A stretch of 64,000 nucleotides of DNA, taken from assembly GCA_014529385.2 (NCBI GenBank), contig CM043960.1, positions 23,684,396-23,748,395 of the forward strand, given 5' to 3'. Source of the DNA: Adiantum capillus-veneris (taxonomy: Eukaryota > Streptophyta > Polypodiopsida > Polypodiales > Pteridaceae). Numbering within the stretch: position 1 is the first letter of the stretch; every line of letters starts with the position of its first letter. The translations under genes and the position numbers were made by a program. This document shows, piece by piece, positions 44,498 through 55,130 of the stretch. The notes under the pieces were generated by a model, which worked only from the letters and a program-made list of their open reading frames with translations, did no database searches and was not told where the DNA came from.

Positions 44498-44735
44498 ACG
44501 CTAGGAAGCACTACTGCTTGTTAGCGTCTCTTTCACCTGTTTAGATGCTGCTCGCCCCTCCACTATATCTAGTTGATCGAATGAAAGAGACGCTAAGAAG
44601 CAGTAGTGCTTCTTAGCGTCTCTTTCACCCGATCAACTAGATCTAGTGGAGGGGTGATCAGCATCTATGACCAGAGGCATATCACCTCCTTCGAAATTGT
44701 AGCCTCATTCTCCATCGCACTCGGAGCGTAGTGCT
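44498..44735. repeat. Nested palindromes within CACTA
   Basis: The outer arms 44543-44579 and 44630-44666 are inverted repeats. Between them 44582-44627 is a 21-bp-arm palindrome (TGAAAGAGACGCTAAGAAGC and its inverse). The outer right arm and following sequence to 44735 are also an inverted copy of 30725-30825. Confidence 0.85.
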
Positions 44736-44917
44736 TTTACAAGATATGTAGAATGCACACAGAAGACAAATTCACAAAAACTTCACAAGAATTTCTCTAC
44801 ACAGGAATCCCTCCCTCTTTATGAGTCCTCTCTCTCTCTATCTCTCTCTCTCTCTCTACTTGTCCATGTTTTCTTCTCCATTCAATATTAAGATTAAATG
44901 TTCGTGTGTTAATGCAG
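44736..44917 (+). other. CACTA interior with CT microsatellite
   Basis: CT run at about 44829-44858. A possible splice acceptor AATGCAG lies directly before the next frame. Confidence 0.5.
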
Positions 44918-45492
44918 GTATGGATGATGATGAGTTTCTTTCTTCTTTGTCACCCCGATAGAGGCAGTGGTACGAGGATCGTCATTGCTCTAGAGCACCA
45001 TCACGTCGTTCTACTCCTTCGGCATCTCCCTCTGTTTTGGTGCATTCAGCATGCTCCAAAGCTTCAATGTCAACGAGACGATCTTCACACTCGTCTAGTC
45101 ACCAACGCTCTAGTGGTGGCGGCGGCGACGGTTATTGTGGGGATGCTGCCGCTGATGCCTCGACACCGCCTCGTGTTCGACGAGGCTCTTTACCTTCCCC
45201 TTTTTTGCCCGCCCCCATACCAGCCACGGCATCTCCATCTATGCCAGGTTTTGCACGGCTTACAGCCATTCCTGGATACACACCACTACCTACTCCTCTG
45301 AGAGTCACCCTAGTCGACACTCCTCGCTTCGGGGCCCATTCTCTAGTGGAGACACCTGACATGTTCTATAAATTATATGTTTATACTTATAGAAAGCTGT
45401 CTTATTGTTTTTTGTTTTGCAAAATTCGACAGATATGCCACTTGGATGCAATGAGACGTCTGATTAGACGACGTCAATCTAGCTGTAGCTAG
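44918..45492 (+). pseudogene. CACTA-borne Ser/Pro-rich frame
   Basis: A frame beginning M-D-D-D-E-F-L-S-S-L at 44921, stopped once after about 13 codons, then open into a Ser/Arg/Pro-rich protein with G-G-G-G and P-A-P-I-P-A-T blocks and a basic end (R-R-L-I-R-R-R). It could be a 3' exon of the transposase gene or the second CACTA gene (TnpA-like). It is not recognisable as either. Position upstream of the right terminal repeats supports a CACTA gene. Confidence 0.4.
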
Positions 45493-45899
45493 ATAGCATT
45501 AGCTTTCTTTTGTCATAGCATATGTATCATGAGATGACATGTATACGTCTTTTTATAACTATTGAAGACGATATTAATTTTCTCAATAATGACAATGGTG
45601 TTGTAACTATTACATTTGCAAAGCTTAACAATCAAGTAATTTTGCCTATGATGTGTACAATTGTCATTGATTTACTTTCATCAATTTACTTTTGTCACTT
45701 TTGTATCTTTATTCGACAAATAATACTATGGATGATGGAGTTAATGTTTATATTGTCTTGTGGGTGACTACTTTGGGTCTAGACCTAAGCTTGCACTTTC
45801 TTTCAAAGGTGAATCTGGGCTTATCTTGGATTCATTTAGGTTTACTCTATTATTGAAACATTCAATATGGTTGATGGGTGAATGCCTTGCCACCAAAAA
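45493..45899 (+). other. CACTA non-coding stretch
   Basis: A/T-rich, no feature recognised. Confidence 0.4.
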
Positions 45900-46182
45900 T
45901 TTTTACTCTTGGGCGTCGCTATAAGCGTCACTATATAAGGCTCTGCAATTTTTCTATAGGCGTCGCTATAGGTAGCCTATAAGTGTTGCTATAAGCGTCG
46001 CTATATGTGTTGCTATATAGAAACGGCTATAACGACGTATATAGAGATGGTTATAGCGACTCTCATTGAGACTTTCCTGTATTGACACTATTAGTGATGG
46101 TCTTAGCGACGTCGGGGAGTATAAAAACCCAATGTATTTTCGTCGCTAAAAACGTCACAAGTGCACACAACCTCTTGTAGTG
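45900..46182 (+). repeat. CACTA right subterminal and terminal repeats
   Basis: At least ten copies of GCGTCGCTATA or TATAGCGACG in both orientations, then the terminal repeat. They mirror those at 21260-21380 and fit binding sites for a CACTA TNPA-type protein. Confidence 0.85.
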
Positions 46183-47150
46183 GGAATTGGAATTATTGAC
46201 CTTCTGGTACATGCAGAAGCTTTGTGTGCCAAACTGGTGATCTCTTTGATGGACCAAAAGAAGGAATGGGTTATTATGGCCTGGGATGATTAATGAAGTG
46301 AAGATTGCCTCGAAAGGGGGCACTTGGAAGAATGTCACAATGCATGACAAGATCTTGGTGCCCTCTTAAACACTCTTGAAGCTTGGAGGCTACATAGGGG
46401 AGCTAGTATGAAAGTGTAGCAAAGTAGATTCAACCCTGGAATGGGGGGAGAATTTCAGATACTCTAGGGATTCCTCTCTCAATTGGTCCCCTTGGCTTCC
46501 CAAACTTGTAAAGGGTTCTTTAGAACCCGTTTGGAGGGAAGTGGCACGCTTGGTGAACAACAAAGGTATCTCTAAACTATCTCATCTTTGGGATGACAAA
46601 AGATTTTGCTGGAAGGATGTGGAGCTCATAGTGTTGCAACATAACTTGGGTATGTACGAAAGGCTTTTGGTTGGTAGACTCTTGGAAGTGCTTAAAGCCT
46701 CACCTCCACATGTCAAATGGACTAGAAATTGATTGAAGAGCCTGGCATTGGCCAAAAGATAGAGCGTTCTTGCTTCCCAAGGCCCAGAATATCTATAATG
46801 TGCTAATATACAAAGCAGATTGGTTCGTCCCACTCATCAGAATAATTTGGAAGAAAAACTGGACAGAGGAGCGCAAGAAATAGAGTACTAAGGCCATTTG
46901 GGAGACTAAATGTGTGCAATACAAGAAGGTATTCATCTGAAAGGTTCTCTGGGGAGCCTTGCCTACTGGGATCAACGTGCTCGCTAGAGGGCTTGGTTAT
47001 GACACTTGCTCTGGTTTTAGGTCAGCCTCTAAAGACCCCTTGTATCTATTCTTTAAGTGCCCTACTTCACGGGGGCTGGCCGCCAAGGTTTGAAAATGGG
47101 TATGGAAGACTTGGAAGATTATCTTCTTTATTGATGACCTGATCTTGGGA
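46183..47150 (+). pseudogene. LINE pol, C-terminal part
   Basis: The continuation of the LINE at 19847-21235, displaced by the CACTA insertion. The frame joins exactly across the GGA duplication. Recognisable LINE C-terminal segments include L-V-H-A-E-A-L-C-A-K near the start and L-W-G-A-L-P-T-G-I-N (about 46945). The zinc-binding type C-x3-S-x8-L-F-F-K-C-P follows (47000-47070). Several stops and frameshifts. No poly-A tail is evident before the next element. Confidence 0.8.
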
Positions 47151-47282
47151 GGGCGGTTTCCCCCCCTCTCCTATCTAGAGAGAAGTTAGAGAGAGAGCTA
47201 CAAAAGTAGCCCTATTTATTTTCTTTGTTCCCTCCATCTCCTACAAAATTAGCTTTAATCCCTCAAAGTTAGGAATCCTTAC
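47151..47282. other. Junction between LINE and acidic-ORF element
   Basis: Short non-coding stretch, perhaps the last LINE sequence. Confidence 0.3.
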
Positions 47283-47750
47283 ATGGCCCCAAGGGGGTCC
47301 AATTTTTTCCTAATGATACCATATTTTAAGGGCTTGGATGTGCAAGAGTATGTGCTTGGAGATATGCAAAGTGAGGATTTAGAGGGGGTGCAGACTCCTT
47401 CTTTATCAAGAGTTTGTGATATAGGGCTCACTTTATGGCAGAATGATCATGAATTTGATGATGCTTATTCGGAGGGGGTGCACACAAACATGCAATCTCT
47501 TGGTGTTGCATATGATTCGTTGCATTGTGTTGATGGTATGGAGAGGACAGTCAATGCAATTTTCAATGTGCATGCTGAGATTTGTGCTACAGAAGTTCAA
47601 AGATATGTGGATGAGGGGGAGAAATTTGATGAGCAGTATATAACATATGTGTCTAGTATACATACCATGTGTGGAAAGTCTATTTTGCAGCCTGAGATAT
47701 GCAAGATAGAATCTTCGGGAACACATATATGCATGTTCCGGGGCAATTGA
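47283..47750 (+). CDS. Acidic ORF, shortened copy
   Basis: 155 residues starting M-A-P-R-G-S-N, related to 16242-17207. Shared parts are E-G-V-Q-T-P-S-L-S-R-V-C-D, L-T-L-W-Q and E-G-V-H-T, with V-N-A-I-F-N-V-H-A and E-V-Q-R-Y further on. The D/E-rich C-terminal third with the L-L-D-D-A-L helices is lost, replaced by a short unrelated tail. Two of the GAGGGGGTG motifs lie in the coding sequence. Confidence 0.5.
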   Translation: MAPRGSNFFLMIPYFKGLDVQEYVLGDMQSEDLEGVQTPSLSRVCDIGLTLWQNDHEFDDAYSEGVHTNMQSLGVAYDSLHCVDGMERTVNAIFNVHAEICATEVQRYVDEGEKFDEQYITYVSSIHTMCGKSILQPEICKIESSGTHICMFRGN

Positions 47751-48057
47751 TTGATATGCTGCTCGATCTAGGTGGATATGGATATGTGCATGGTTTGGGA
47801 CGGTTGACTTAATTACCATATGATCTAGTTGTGGTTCATGATGGTTTATGGGCTAATTCATGCTTATGCTCTATTGCTGGAAAATTCTTGTGTTTTCCCT
47901 ATGATCCTGGAGGAGGGAATATTCAAATAAGCCAACAGGTTGGAAAATTTTACAAAGCCTATTCACACTGGGACAGTGCTTATATGTTTACAAGCTTTTG
48001 ATTGCATTCTGGAATAATGATTGGCATATATTAGAGGATGTGTAGGTTTAGAGGGGG
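47751..48057 (+). pseudogene. Decayed DPGG region and polypurine-like tract
   Basis: Frame fragments keep one F-P-Y-D-P-G-G and two altered versions (L-D-L-G-G, Y-D-L-V-V), with C-L-C-S between, matching 16005-16241. It ends in TTTAGAGGGGG directly before the LTR. Confidence 0.55.
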
Positions 48058-48166
48058 TGGATGTCGTGCCGCTTTGTGGGTACGGGGTGAAAGATGCAAA
48101 TCTGCATACATATACGAGGTTTTTGCTAAACTTATGAACAACAATAACATCTGTTATGTCATCAAG

Positions 48167-48645
48167 AGATCAAAGATGTATGCTTTATGTGGGTTTCTAG
48201 ACCAAGATGGGCTCCAAATAGGGCTAGATAGGTTGAAAGGTGAAGAATGACTGAGGTGTTGGTTCTTGGCTTATATATGTAGAGCTTGAAGTGTTGAAGG
48301 AGCCTACTCGTCTTTTCAGATCAGCAATCGAGCTTTGGATGCCAAGTTATCAGCACTTGAAGTTTTGTCGGGGACAGGTTGGTGCTGGGTTAGCCCTCAA
48401 CAAGAGATCGGAAGTATATGCTTTATGTGGGTTTCTAGACCTAGATGGACTCCAGATAGGGTCAGACAGGTTGAAAGGTGAAGAATGACCAAGGTGTTGG
48501 TTCTTGGCTTAGATGTGCAGAGCTTGAAGTGTTGAAGGAGCCTACCGGTCTTTTAAGATCGGCAATCGGAGCTTTGGATGCCAAGTTATCAACAATTGAA
48601 GTTTTGTCGGGGCCAGGTTTGTGCTAGGTTAGCCGCCGGGTTAGC
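48167..48645 (+). repeat. Tandem duplication of about 240 bp in the LTR
   Basis: 48167-48404 and 48405-48645 share GCTTTATGTGGGTTTCTAGA and later GAGCTTTGGATGCCAAGTTA, with scattered differences. Confidence 0.85.
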
Positions 48646-48744
48646 TGCCAGTATTACCGGTCCCAATATTATTGGTACCAGTATTACCAGCACTAGTATA
48701 CAAGTATTGAGTCATGGAGTTTAAGGCAAGCTAAGAATAGCATC

Positions 48745-48752
48745 TATAAAAG
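48745..48752 (+). promoter_or_regulatory. TATA box of LTR
   Basis: TATAAAAG about 690 bp into the LTR, followed by a CT-rich leader. Confidence 0.6.
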
Positions 48753-48914
48753 GGCCAGTGCACATGAGAAGGGTCCAAAAAATAGGGAAAAGCGGGGGTA
48801 CACATGCGAATGGGGGGCGGTTGTTTATATGTATGAGAGTGGTGTGTTTTAGGAGGGGGGAAAAAGCAGTGGAAGAAAGGAGGGGCAGGTGAAGAGCATG
48901 GGGAAGAAGAAGGG

Positions 48915-48945
<31 letters not shown>

Positions 48946-49418
48946 TTTCTGGGGAGCTTGATGAAAAGGAGGGGAGCAAGGAAGTGAAAGAAGAAGAATA
49001 TTTCGGAAGCTCTTTTGATCTCACAAGGCAGAGGGATAATGAGGAGAAAGAACCACGAGACGGGCTAAGCAGGATGAAGTTTATCTGGCAGATTGTGTAT
49101 TGTTTCCATCGAGTTTGGGTTATTTAAATAGGGGACTTCAAATCAACAGGCATACCGATGTTGGCGTATGCAACCAATTTGTATCAAGAGTTCCAGATAT
49201 CTGATTAATGAAAACATCTTCTAATTGCCAGCCTCAATTAAGTGTTAATATCTATTCTAAGTTGAATTTTAGCCATTTACTTTGATCTGATCTGTGATAT
49301 TCTCGTACAATTCTCTCTAAGCATCTCTATATCGTCTTATTTAATCTAGATCGGCCTTAACCGCACTGGATTCCTTTTGTTTGCACCTCGTCTGCTTTTC
49401 CATCTACAGCCAAAAGCA

Positions 49419-50689
49419 TGACACTTTCCTACTCGACCCTGGAGAGACGGGTGAAAGCATGTATAGGTGGTCCAAAAAGGGATGTCTTGGACACTCCTTT
49501 TTAAAGTAGTTTTGGGGAAATTTTGAGTCTACATTTGATTTTAGGGGGAGGAAACTCATGAAGATGGGGGGAATTTTTAAAAAAAGGGGGGTATGCATTT
49601 TTTATCACCCCCTATAGTTCTTGGACCTGTTGGACATACGAGCACCCCCTGTGTCTCCTTCTCTGCGTGGGCACAAAGCATAGAGGTTTAGGGTATTCTC
49701 TGTGTGTGGTTTTTGCATAGAGTAAAGCGCCTTTCTCTCCTTCTCTGTGAGGTGTTTTTGCATCACATTCACTTTCTTTCCTCTACATGCGTTTCTCTGT
49801 TGTGTGTGCTTAGTTCTCCATCTCTCTCTCTCTCTCTCTCTAAGGATGGAGCCTTCTTGCCCGTTAGGTGTGTGTGAGTGTCTGTGGGATGTTGGGTCTT
49901 GTTGATGCCTGGGATCTTCATGATGTATGTTCATGCGTTGAGCTCTTTTTCTTCATGTTTTCTTGATTCGGATCCGTGCCCACCAGTACACAGTCGACCA
50001 GAGTTTCTTGAGCAACTCACAGGCTGCTTACGCAATTATTGGGGTGGCAAACAAAAGGAACAAAGAGAGAGGCAAAGGAAACAGATTTTCTGTGCTGACA
50101 AGCAGAAGGATGTCCAGCTCAATGAGAAGCAAAAAAGGAAGATTCTTTGTGCCATGTCAAGGCTCTAGGAAGAGCAGACGCAAGGATTGACAACCAAACT
50201 CCAAGGAGAGATTTTTGAACAATTACTTTAGCAACCAGTATTTTACAATCTATAGAACTCGGTACATTCTATACAGAGAGTAGTTCTTTCCAACATTTGC
50301 AACACCTTGTCAGAAGTCAAGGTCCCACACTTAACCACGGAAATTCTTTTCAAGAGGACAACAGTGATGGAATGCATTAATTCGAGGGACGAAGTAGATG
50401 CACGTCCCTTCAACGAATAGAGCACTTGCAAAGTTGTTGGACATACATAGAAGAAAAATCGGTTTTGCGAATGCACGACTCCTTTTAGAGGATGAGAACA
50501 GACCTTTTCCAGTCTTAGCATGTCAACGGAAATCTCATCGTTCTACAAACATCACATAGGACATTAAGGAGGTTGTGTTTGGTTTTTGGACAGCAGAGAC
50601 CCAAGTCTCTCCAAACAAGAAGGAGATATGCCAAAGGCGTATCGGTAGAAAGGCTATTCTTATGTATCCATTGCATTTGCTGGATCAAC
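49419..50689. other. Stretch without recognised gene
   Basis: A CT run lies at about 49818-49841. Frames at 49878-50168 and 49963-50190 are rich in Lys, Arg and Gln but match no family I know. Confidence 0.35.
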
Positions 50690-51680
50690 CTCAAGTATTA
50701 TCAACCACTTCCAAGTAGTATATTGACCAATGTTCACCACTGTCAAGCTGTCACAACCACAATCAAATTGTAAAAAACCACTGTCAAGTAGTATAGTGAC
50801 CACTGTTCACCACTTTCAAGCTATTAGAACCACTGTCAAACTATAAAAGACCTTTGAGAACTGAGAAAACAATCAAAAAGTGGTTGAATCCTCCTTAAAG
50901 TACTTTGCAAAGCAGTTAAAGTACTAATAGTGATTTAAAGTACCTAAAATACTGCTTTCAACCACCTAAGTGAGGAAGCTTGTACTTTGCAAAGTGCTGA
51001 AATAGTTTGTTTTTAGGTGGTTTTAAGTGCTTCAAGTGATTTGAAATCTGCTAAGTGCTTGAGTGAGAACCTTGAAGATTTCAAAACACTTGAAGGTGAT
51101 TGAAAGTGGTTTGATCACCCTTTTCAATCACATTTAGGTGGTTTTAAGTGCTTCAGGTGGTTTGAAATCTGCCATGTGCTCAAGTGAAAACCTATGTAAG
51201 CACTTGGAAGATTTCAAACCACCTGAAGGTGATTGAACCTGGCTACCACTTTCTTTGCACCATAAAGCAAAACTTACCACTTGGTCAAAACTTCATAACC
51301 ACCTAGAAAGCAGTATAGAGCTATATAAAAGCACTTCAATGTACTTTGAAGGACCCTTTCACCACTTTGAAACACTTTCTTACCACCTATCAAGCATTTT
51401 CAAGCATATTGTAGGCACCATTGAGCACTTCAAAGAACTTTTAGGTGCTTTTAACGCATTTACTAGCACTTTCTAGGCACTTGTGAGCACTATGAAGCCT
51501 TTTCTAACCACTTGGTCAGCAATTCCTACTTCAAGTAAGCATTTTGGACCTATCTCAAAGCACTTCATAACATAAAGCATATCTAGTCTTAACTCCAACC
51601 ACTTGGTCAACACATTCTCCTTATCTATTGAGCAATTTGAATTTATCACAAAGCACTTCTAGGCACTTTTAGCAGCAAGC
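50690..51680. repeat. CACTT/AAGTG word-rich domain
   Basis: About 26 occurrences of CACTT or AAGTG in just under 1 kb, where about two are expected by chance. Common forms are ACCACTT, AGCACTT and AAGTGCTT. AAGTG dominates at 50880-51190 and CACTT at 51200-51680. A 55-bp block at about 51018 recurs at about 51135. Confidence 0.75.
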
Positions 51681-51684
51681 TGAC

Positions 51685-52460
51685 CTATAAGGAGTCAAAA
51701 TCTTCTTTAAGCCGCTCTAAATCAGTATTGACACCTGCCTTGGACAGCATCTTGGTGATAGCTGTGACTTCTACCTCTTTGCGGTCTACCTCCTGTGGAT
51801 CTGAATCAGGTGAGGTCTTGAGCACCTCCAGCTCCTTGTTTAGTTGGTCCAATTCCCTGTAGAAGTCACTGAAAGCAGAAAAATGCCCTTCATTTCTAAG
51901 CCACAAGTCCCTCTTTTCTTACAGCTGCACTTTCACCTCACCCAACAACCTTTTTTGCTCATTCTCTTGGCCACTAAGTCCCTCCACCATGCTAAGAACT
52001 AGCTGAATATACATTGGCCACTCCTCATTTGGGATATCTTTATCTATGAGCTCTTTAGGCAGCTTCCCCTATAGGTTGATCTCGTACTCATCATGCAGTT
52101 CCTCGATCGAGAAGCAAAATCTTGATAGCCGCGGGTATTCCATTGCTACAATCACCAGAACACAGAGCTTGTTGAAAGCCTAGCTTTGCAAACCTGAAGC
52201 AATGGAAAAAAAAATGCAAAACATACAGATGCATACCTTTCGATGACTTCGTTGATAGCTTCAAGTTGGATGCAATGCATTCTAGAGTTCTAGGTAGAGC
52301 CTTTACCTCCACTTTTGATGGACTCCTTTGCGTCGCAAGCTCATTGGTTGGAGGGGTTTGATCTTGAAGTTTAGGTTCAGACATTGTGCCCTTCCCTATC
52401 TTGTGCCTTGGTAAAGCGCGTGCAGGTGACTTTGTCTTGCAGCCTACAGCTTGACTATAT
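51685..52460 (-). pseudogene. Unknown coiled-coil protein gene fragment with intron
   Basis: Minus-strand frame with a possible exon from about 52384 (M-S-E-P-K-L-Q) to about 52238. A 40-bp intron-like stretch with GT...CAG ends follows at about 52198-52238. The second part, 52140 to 51685, is helical and charged: I-E-E-L-H-D-E-Y, then W-P-M-Y-I-Q-L, then Y-R-E-L-D-Q-L-N-K-E-L-E-V-L-K. It ends at D-F-D-S-L. Two in-frame stops interrupt the second part. Not recognised; it could be a host-gene piece or a retroelement ORF. Confidence 0.45.
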
Positions 52461-52499
52461 AGTAAAGAGGATGAGCTTATGAGCACGCAGAGAAAGGCT

Positions 52500-52895
52500 A
52501 ATGCCTACAGCTCCAAGTGCTACAGTATGATGCATGCAAAGCTTGACTTCGGTAAAGCAGACAGACAAAACGGGACATGCAAATTGTTTATGAGCACGCC
52601 TGGCAACCTCTGTTTGAAAAAAGGATGCATGTCTTATGAGCAAAAGGGAAAAGACTAATGCAATCATACCTGTAGCTCCAAGTGCTACAATATTCATGAT
52701 TGCATGCCAAGCTTCACTTCAAAATCAGCAGAAAAATGGCACATGCAGACATGGAAACCTCAGCAGTTCAAAACGGCAGTAGGTTAACCTTCTTAGTCTG
52801 CCAGAGCAAAGGCAAGAGTGAATGTGATGTTTGCAAACCTCAGTAGTAGGTTTACCTTCTCAGTCTGGCAAAACAAAGGCGAGAGTGAATGAGAC
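52500..52895. repeat. Two local tandem duplications
   Basis: CTCCAAGTGCTACA with about 80 bp of context occurs at 52510 and 52676. GTAGGTTWACCTTCT with about 45 bp of context occurs at about 52781 and 52847. Confidence 0.7.
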
Positions 52896-53177
52896 GAGCG
52901 TTTGTTTCGAAGCTCAAGGAGATCACTTGGCACGCGGAAAAAAGTTGACGTCAACGTCGTCCTATGACAAGTCACATCACGCATACCTTGAAATGATGAT
53001 TGAGACGCCCCTCCCGAAAATCAATGGACCCTTCCAACTACTAAGGCCATTAACATTTTAAAATTCCCCTTTTCTTTTTTGAATTTATCACAAATTCCTT
53101 TCCAAAGTAGTCTCTTGGTGGTACCCCAAAAAGTGAAATAGTGGTACCATCAATACATGCTTAAACACTCCGACATT
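52896..53177. other. Non-coding, probably LTR interior
   Basis: No gene. It lies on the LTR side of the terminal repeat at 53178-53249, but no match to 62300-63370 is clear. Confidence 0.3.
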
Positions 53178-53249
53178 GGAGCATTTCACAACTCTCAAAA
53201 ACTAAGGCTTTGTTAAGTTATGTCGTGCTGTTAACCCACGGTCAACACT
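53178..53249 (-). mobile_element. Start of 3' LTR (terminal repeat, left copy)
   Basis: About 88 percent identical to 63371-63442. On the minus strand it starts TGTTGACC. Confidence 0.65.
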
Positions 53250-53261
53250 TCCCCCCTCTGA
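53250..53261 (-). other. Polypurine tract
   Basis: AGAGGGGGGAAG on the minus strand directly before TGTTGACC. Confidence 0.65.
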
Positions 53262-53690
53262 ATTCATGTCGTCCCTGACATGACCCGGTTGTCGATGTTG
53301 GTGCGGTCTTTGTTGTTGCTTTGGTGATGTAAAGAAAGTATATGATGTAGCCTTGGCACGAGCTTGTCCTATTTGTCCAATCTGATGTACATAGTCTTCA
53401 CATGATTCAAGATAATCCTAATTGATGAATGAACAACTGCCAATTTTGTGTCTTTCTCATACTAGCTTCTACAATCTATAGAATTGAATGATTTTCTTTC
53501 AGATGTTGTGAGTCAGTGAAAACTTTGAAAGGATTCTGTAGAAATTGTATGGCTAAACCTTCAACTTCTTTAGGCCAAGTTGCACTCCAATGAAAAGTCT
53601 GTCTGTCAGGTCAAACTTGGGAGATAATTTTTTTTGACTTGAGGTTCAAAACCCATGTCTAGCATTTGATTTGCCTCATCAAGGACATTC
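53262..53690 (-). pseudogene. DEAD-box RNA helicase fragment (DBP2/DDX5-like)
   Basis: ATP-dependent RNA helicase remnant. The minus strand at about 53690-53633 reads V-L-D-E-A-N followed by Q-M-L-D-M-G-F-E-P-Q, the motif II region with D-E-A-D changed to D-E-A-N. In the next frame come P-D-R-Q-T, W-S-A-T-W-P-K-E-V (motif III intact), then F-L-Q-N-P. From about 53430 the text jumps to E-D-Y-V-H-Q-I-G-Q, the motif VI region where H-R-I-G-R is usual, and on to Y-T-F-F-T. About 90 residues between (motifs IV-V) are missing. Frameshift and stops present. It abuts the polypurine tract. Confidence 0.75.
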
Positions 53691-55130
53691 TTTTGAGATC
53701 CTTTGATTACTTTTGTGTCTACTCTTCTTCATTGGGAACTTCTTTGTTCCTGCATCAAGGTGATCAAAGTTGCATTTTCCACTGTTAGCTTTTTTGTGAT
53801 GTGTAAATCATTATACTACTTCTACTTGATACATGGCTTAATTAAAGCTGACAGATCTCAATTGATTTTCCAAGTTAGTAACTTGCATCAAAAGGGCTTT
53901 ATCTGACATGATTTGCGATAGATGACCATTGATGAGCTATCATTGTCCATTTGTCCCCAAAATTCATCTACATGATGTACAAGGTATGTAGATGGCTATC
54001 CTGGCTTCAAATTTGAAAAATTGCATCTTTGGCTAGGGGTTTGACTTCTATCCACTTTTTTTTAAAACCCTTAGCTTGTATTCTCTATTCATAGCCTCCT
54101 GAAAAAATTTGGCTTGATTTGAACTTATATTTGGCACTTTTTTGGATTTGAGTCTAGAAAATGACTGATGGGCATCTCTGGCTCCTTCTAGATACCAAAC
54201 ACATGTAGTACCAATGATGATGACCAAAATTTGGCTCGATCTTTGGTTTCTCTTGTAGACATCTATCACAAAAGATGACTGAGATGGCATTTTTGTCCCT
54301 TTTATGCTTGTTAGTACTGTTAGTCCCTTTTGTTTGTTAGGCTTCATTAAGTCGCATACAAGATAGAAGATTTAGATTATAAAGATCGACATCCTGTATA
54401 CGGCCTTGTAGTTGCATGGAATGTCTGATAGGAAACTTTACACTTGATGGGGCTGCTTTTGTTTAGTCACATCACCAACTTTCTTTGTCCTTGTAGTCTG
54501 TCCCAGAGTTTTATGACCATTTTATTATAGTCTAAGGTTGATCAGTGTTCTTTTCTTCCCTCTGACATTATAGCCTTGGCTACGTGGATTTGGAGACATA
54601 CGTCGTGAAGGGTCTTGATTTTCTTGTACCTTATGCAGTCTATTCATCACGTGGATTATGGATATTTTCCCATTTTTTTGGAAAATCATAAAAATAACGA
54701 ATGAAATCCAAAAATTAGCTCAACCAAAAAAGAAAAATCATTCTAATTGTACACTGTACACATGTCCCTAGGGGTTCATATATGGATTTTGTCTCCATAC
54801 TCCACTTGTAACTCTCCTATGAGGGCATATACTCTGAATTTTGTCAAAAGAATGATCACAATCAAACGCAAAAATTCAATACAACTCACCAAACATTGCC
54901 CTCTAATATTCATAGTATTAGGTCCACATTTAGAATGCCTCCCCCCTCCTATTTGGAGTCTTCCTTTGGCGACAGTCACCAAGGGTATGTGTTGTGCTTG
55001 GAAAATCAAAATATGTGCCTATGCAGGCCTTGTAATGTAGCCCTATTATGCATACACAATCAATGCATGGAAAACATTTGTGATGTGCAAGATATGGGTA
55101 TGAGCAATTCTCTTATGGAATTTGCTGGCG
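53691..55130. other. Internal region, no gene recognised
   Basis: A 99-codon minus frame at 54048-54347 has no family motif. Text style resembles 60450-62000 (short recurring TTTGGCTxGAT words), suggesting decayed untranslated sequence. The upstream part of the helicase could extend in here but is not readable. Confidence 0.35.

Larger units (their letters stand above)
21236..46182 (+). mobile_element. 24.9 kb CACTA (En/Spm) transposon carrying nested elements
   Basis: The left end TACTACAGGAGGT (21236) and the right end, which reads CACTACAAGAGGT on the minus strand (46182), are CACTA-type terminal inverted repeats. The target duplication GGA lies at 21233-21235 and 46183-46185. Subterminal AGCGACG-type repeats occur at both ends and a TNP2-type transposase pseudogene lies inside. 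Excising it rejoins the LINE frame without a stop. Much of its length is later insertions: 22209-26228 and 30838-44497. The first base of the left end is T rather than C. Confidence 0.9.
47283..49418 (+). mobile_element. Non-autonomous LTR element with acidic ORF (copy 2)
   Basis: Plus-strand relative of 11572-17300. It has an acidic ORF, decayed DPGG region, GAGGGGG tract and a 3' LTR at 48058-49418. The 5' end and 5' LTR are missing. It confirms the family structure seen at 11572-17300. Confidence 0.65.
48058..49418 (+). mobile_element. 3' LTR of acidic-ORF element copy 2
   Basis: Starts TGGATGTCGTGC like the LTR at 13860 (minus strand). It contains a 240-bp tandem duplication, TATAAAAG at 48745 and a CT run at 48914-48946. 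The end is placed at about 49418 near ACAGCCAAAAGCA. Confidence 0.6.

Noticed and set aside
45132-45362. Minus-strand G/R-rich ORF
   Set aside because: Antisense of the Ser/Pro-rich CACTA frame.
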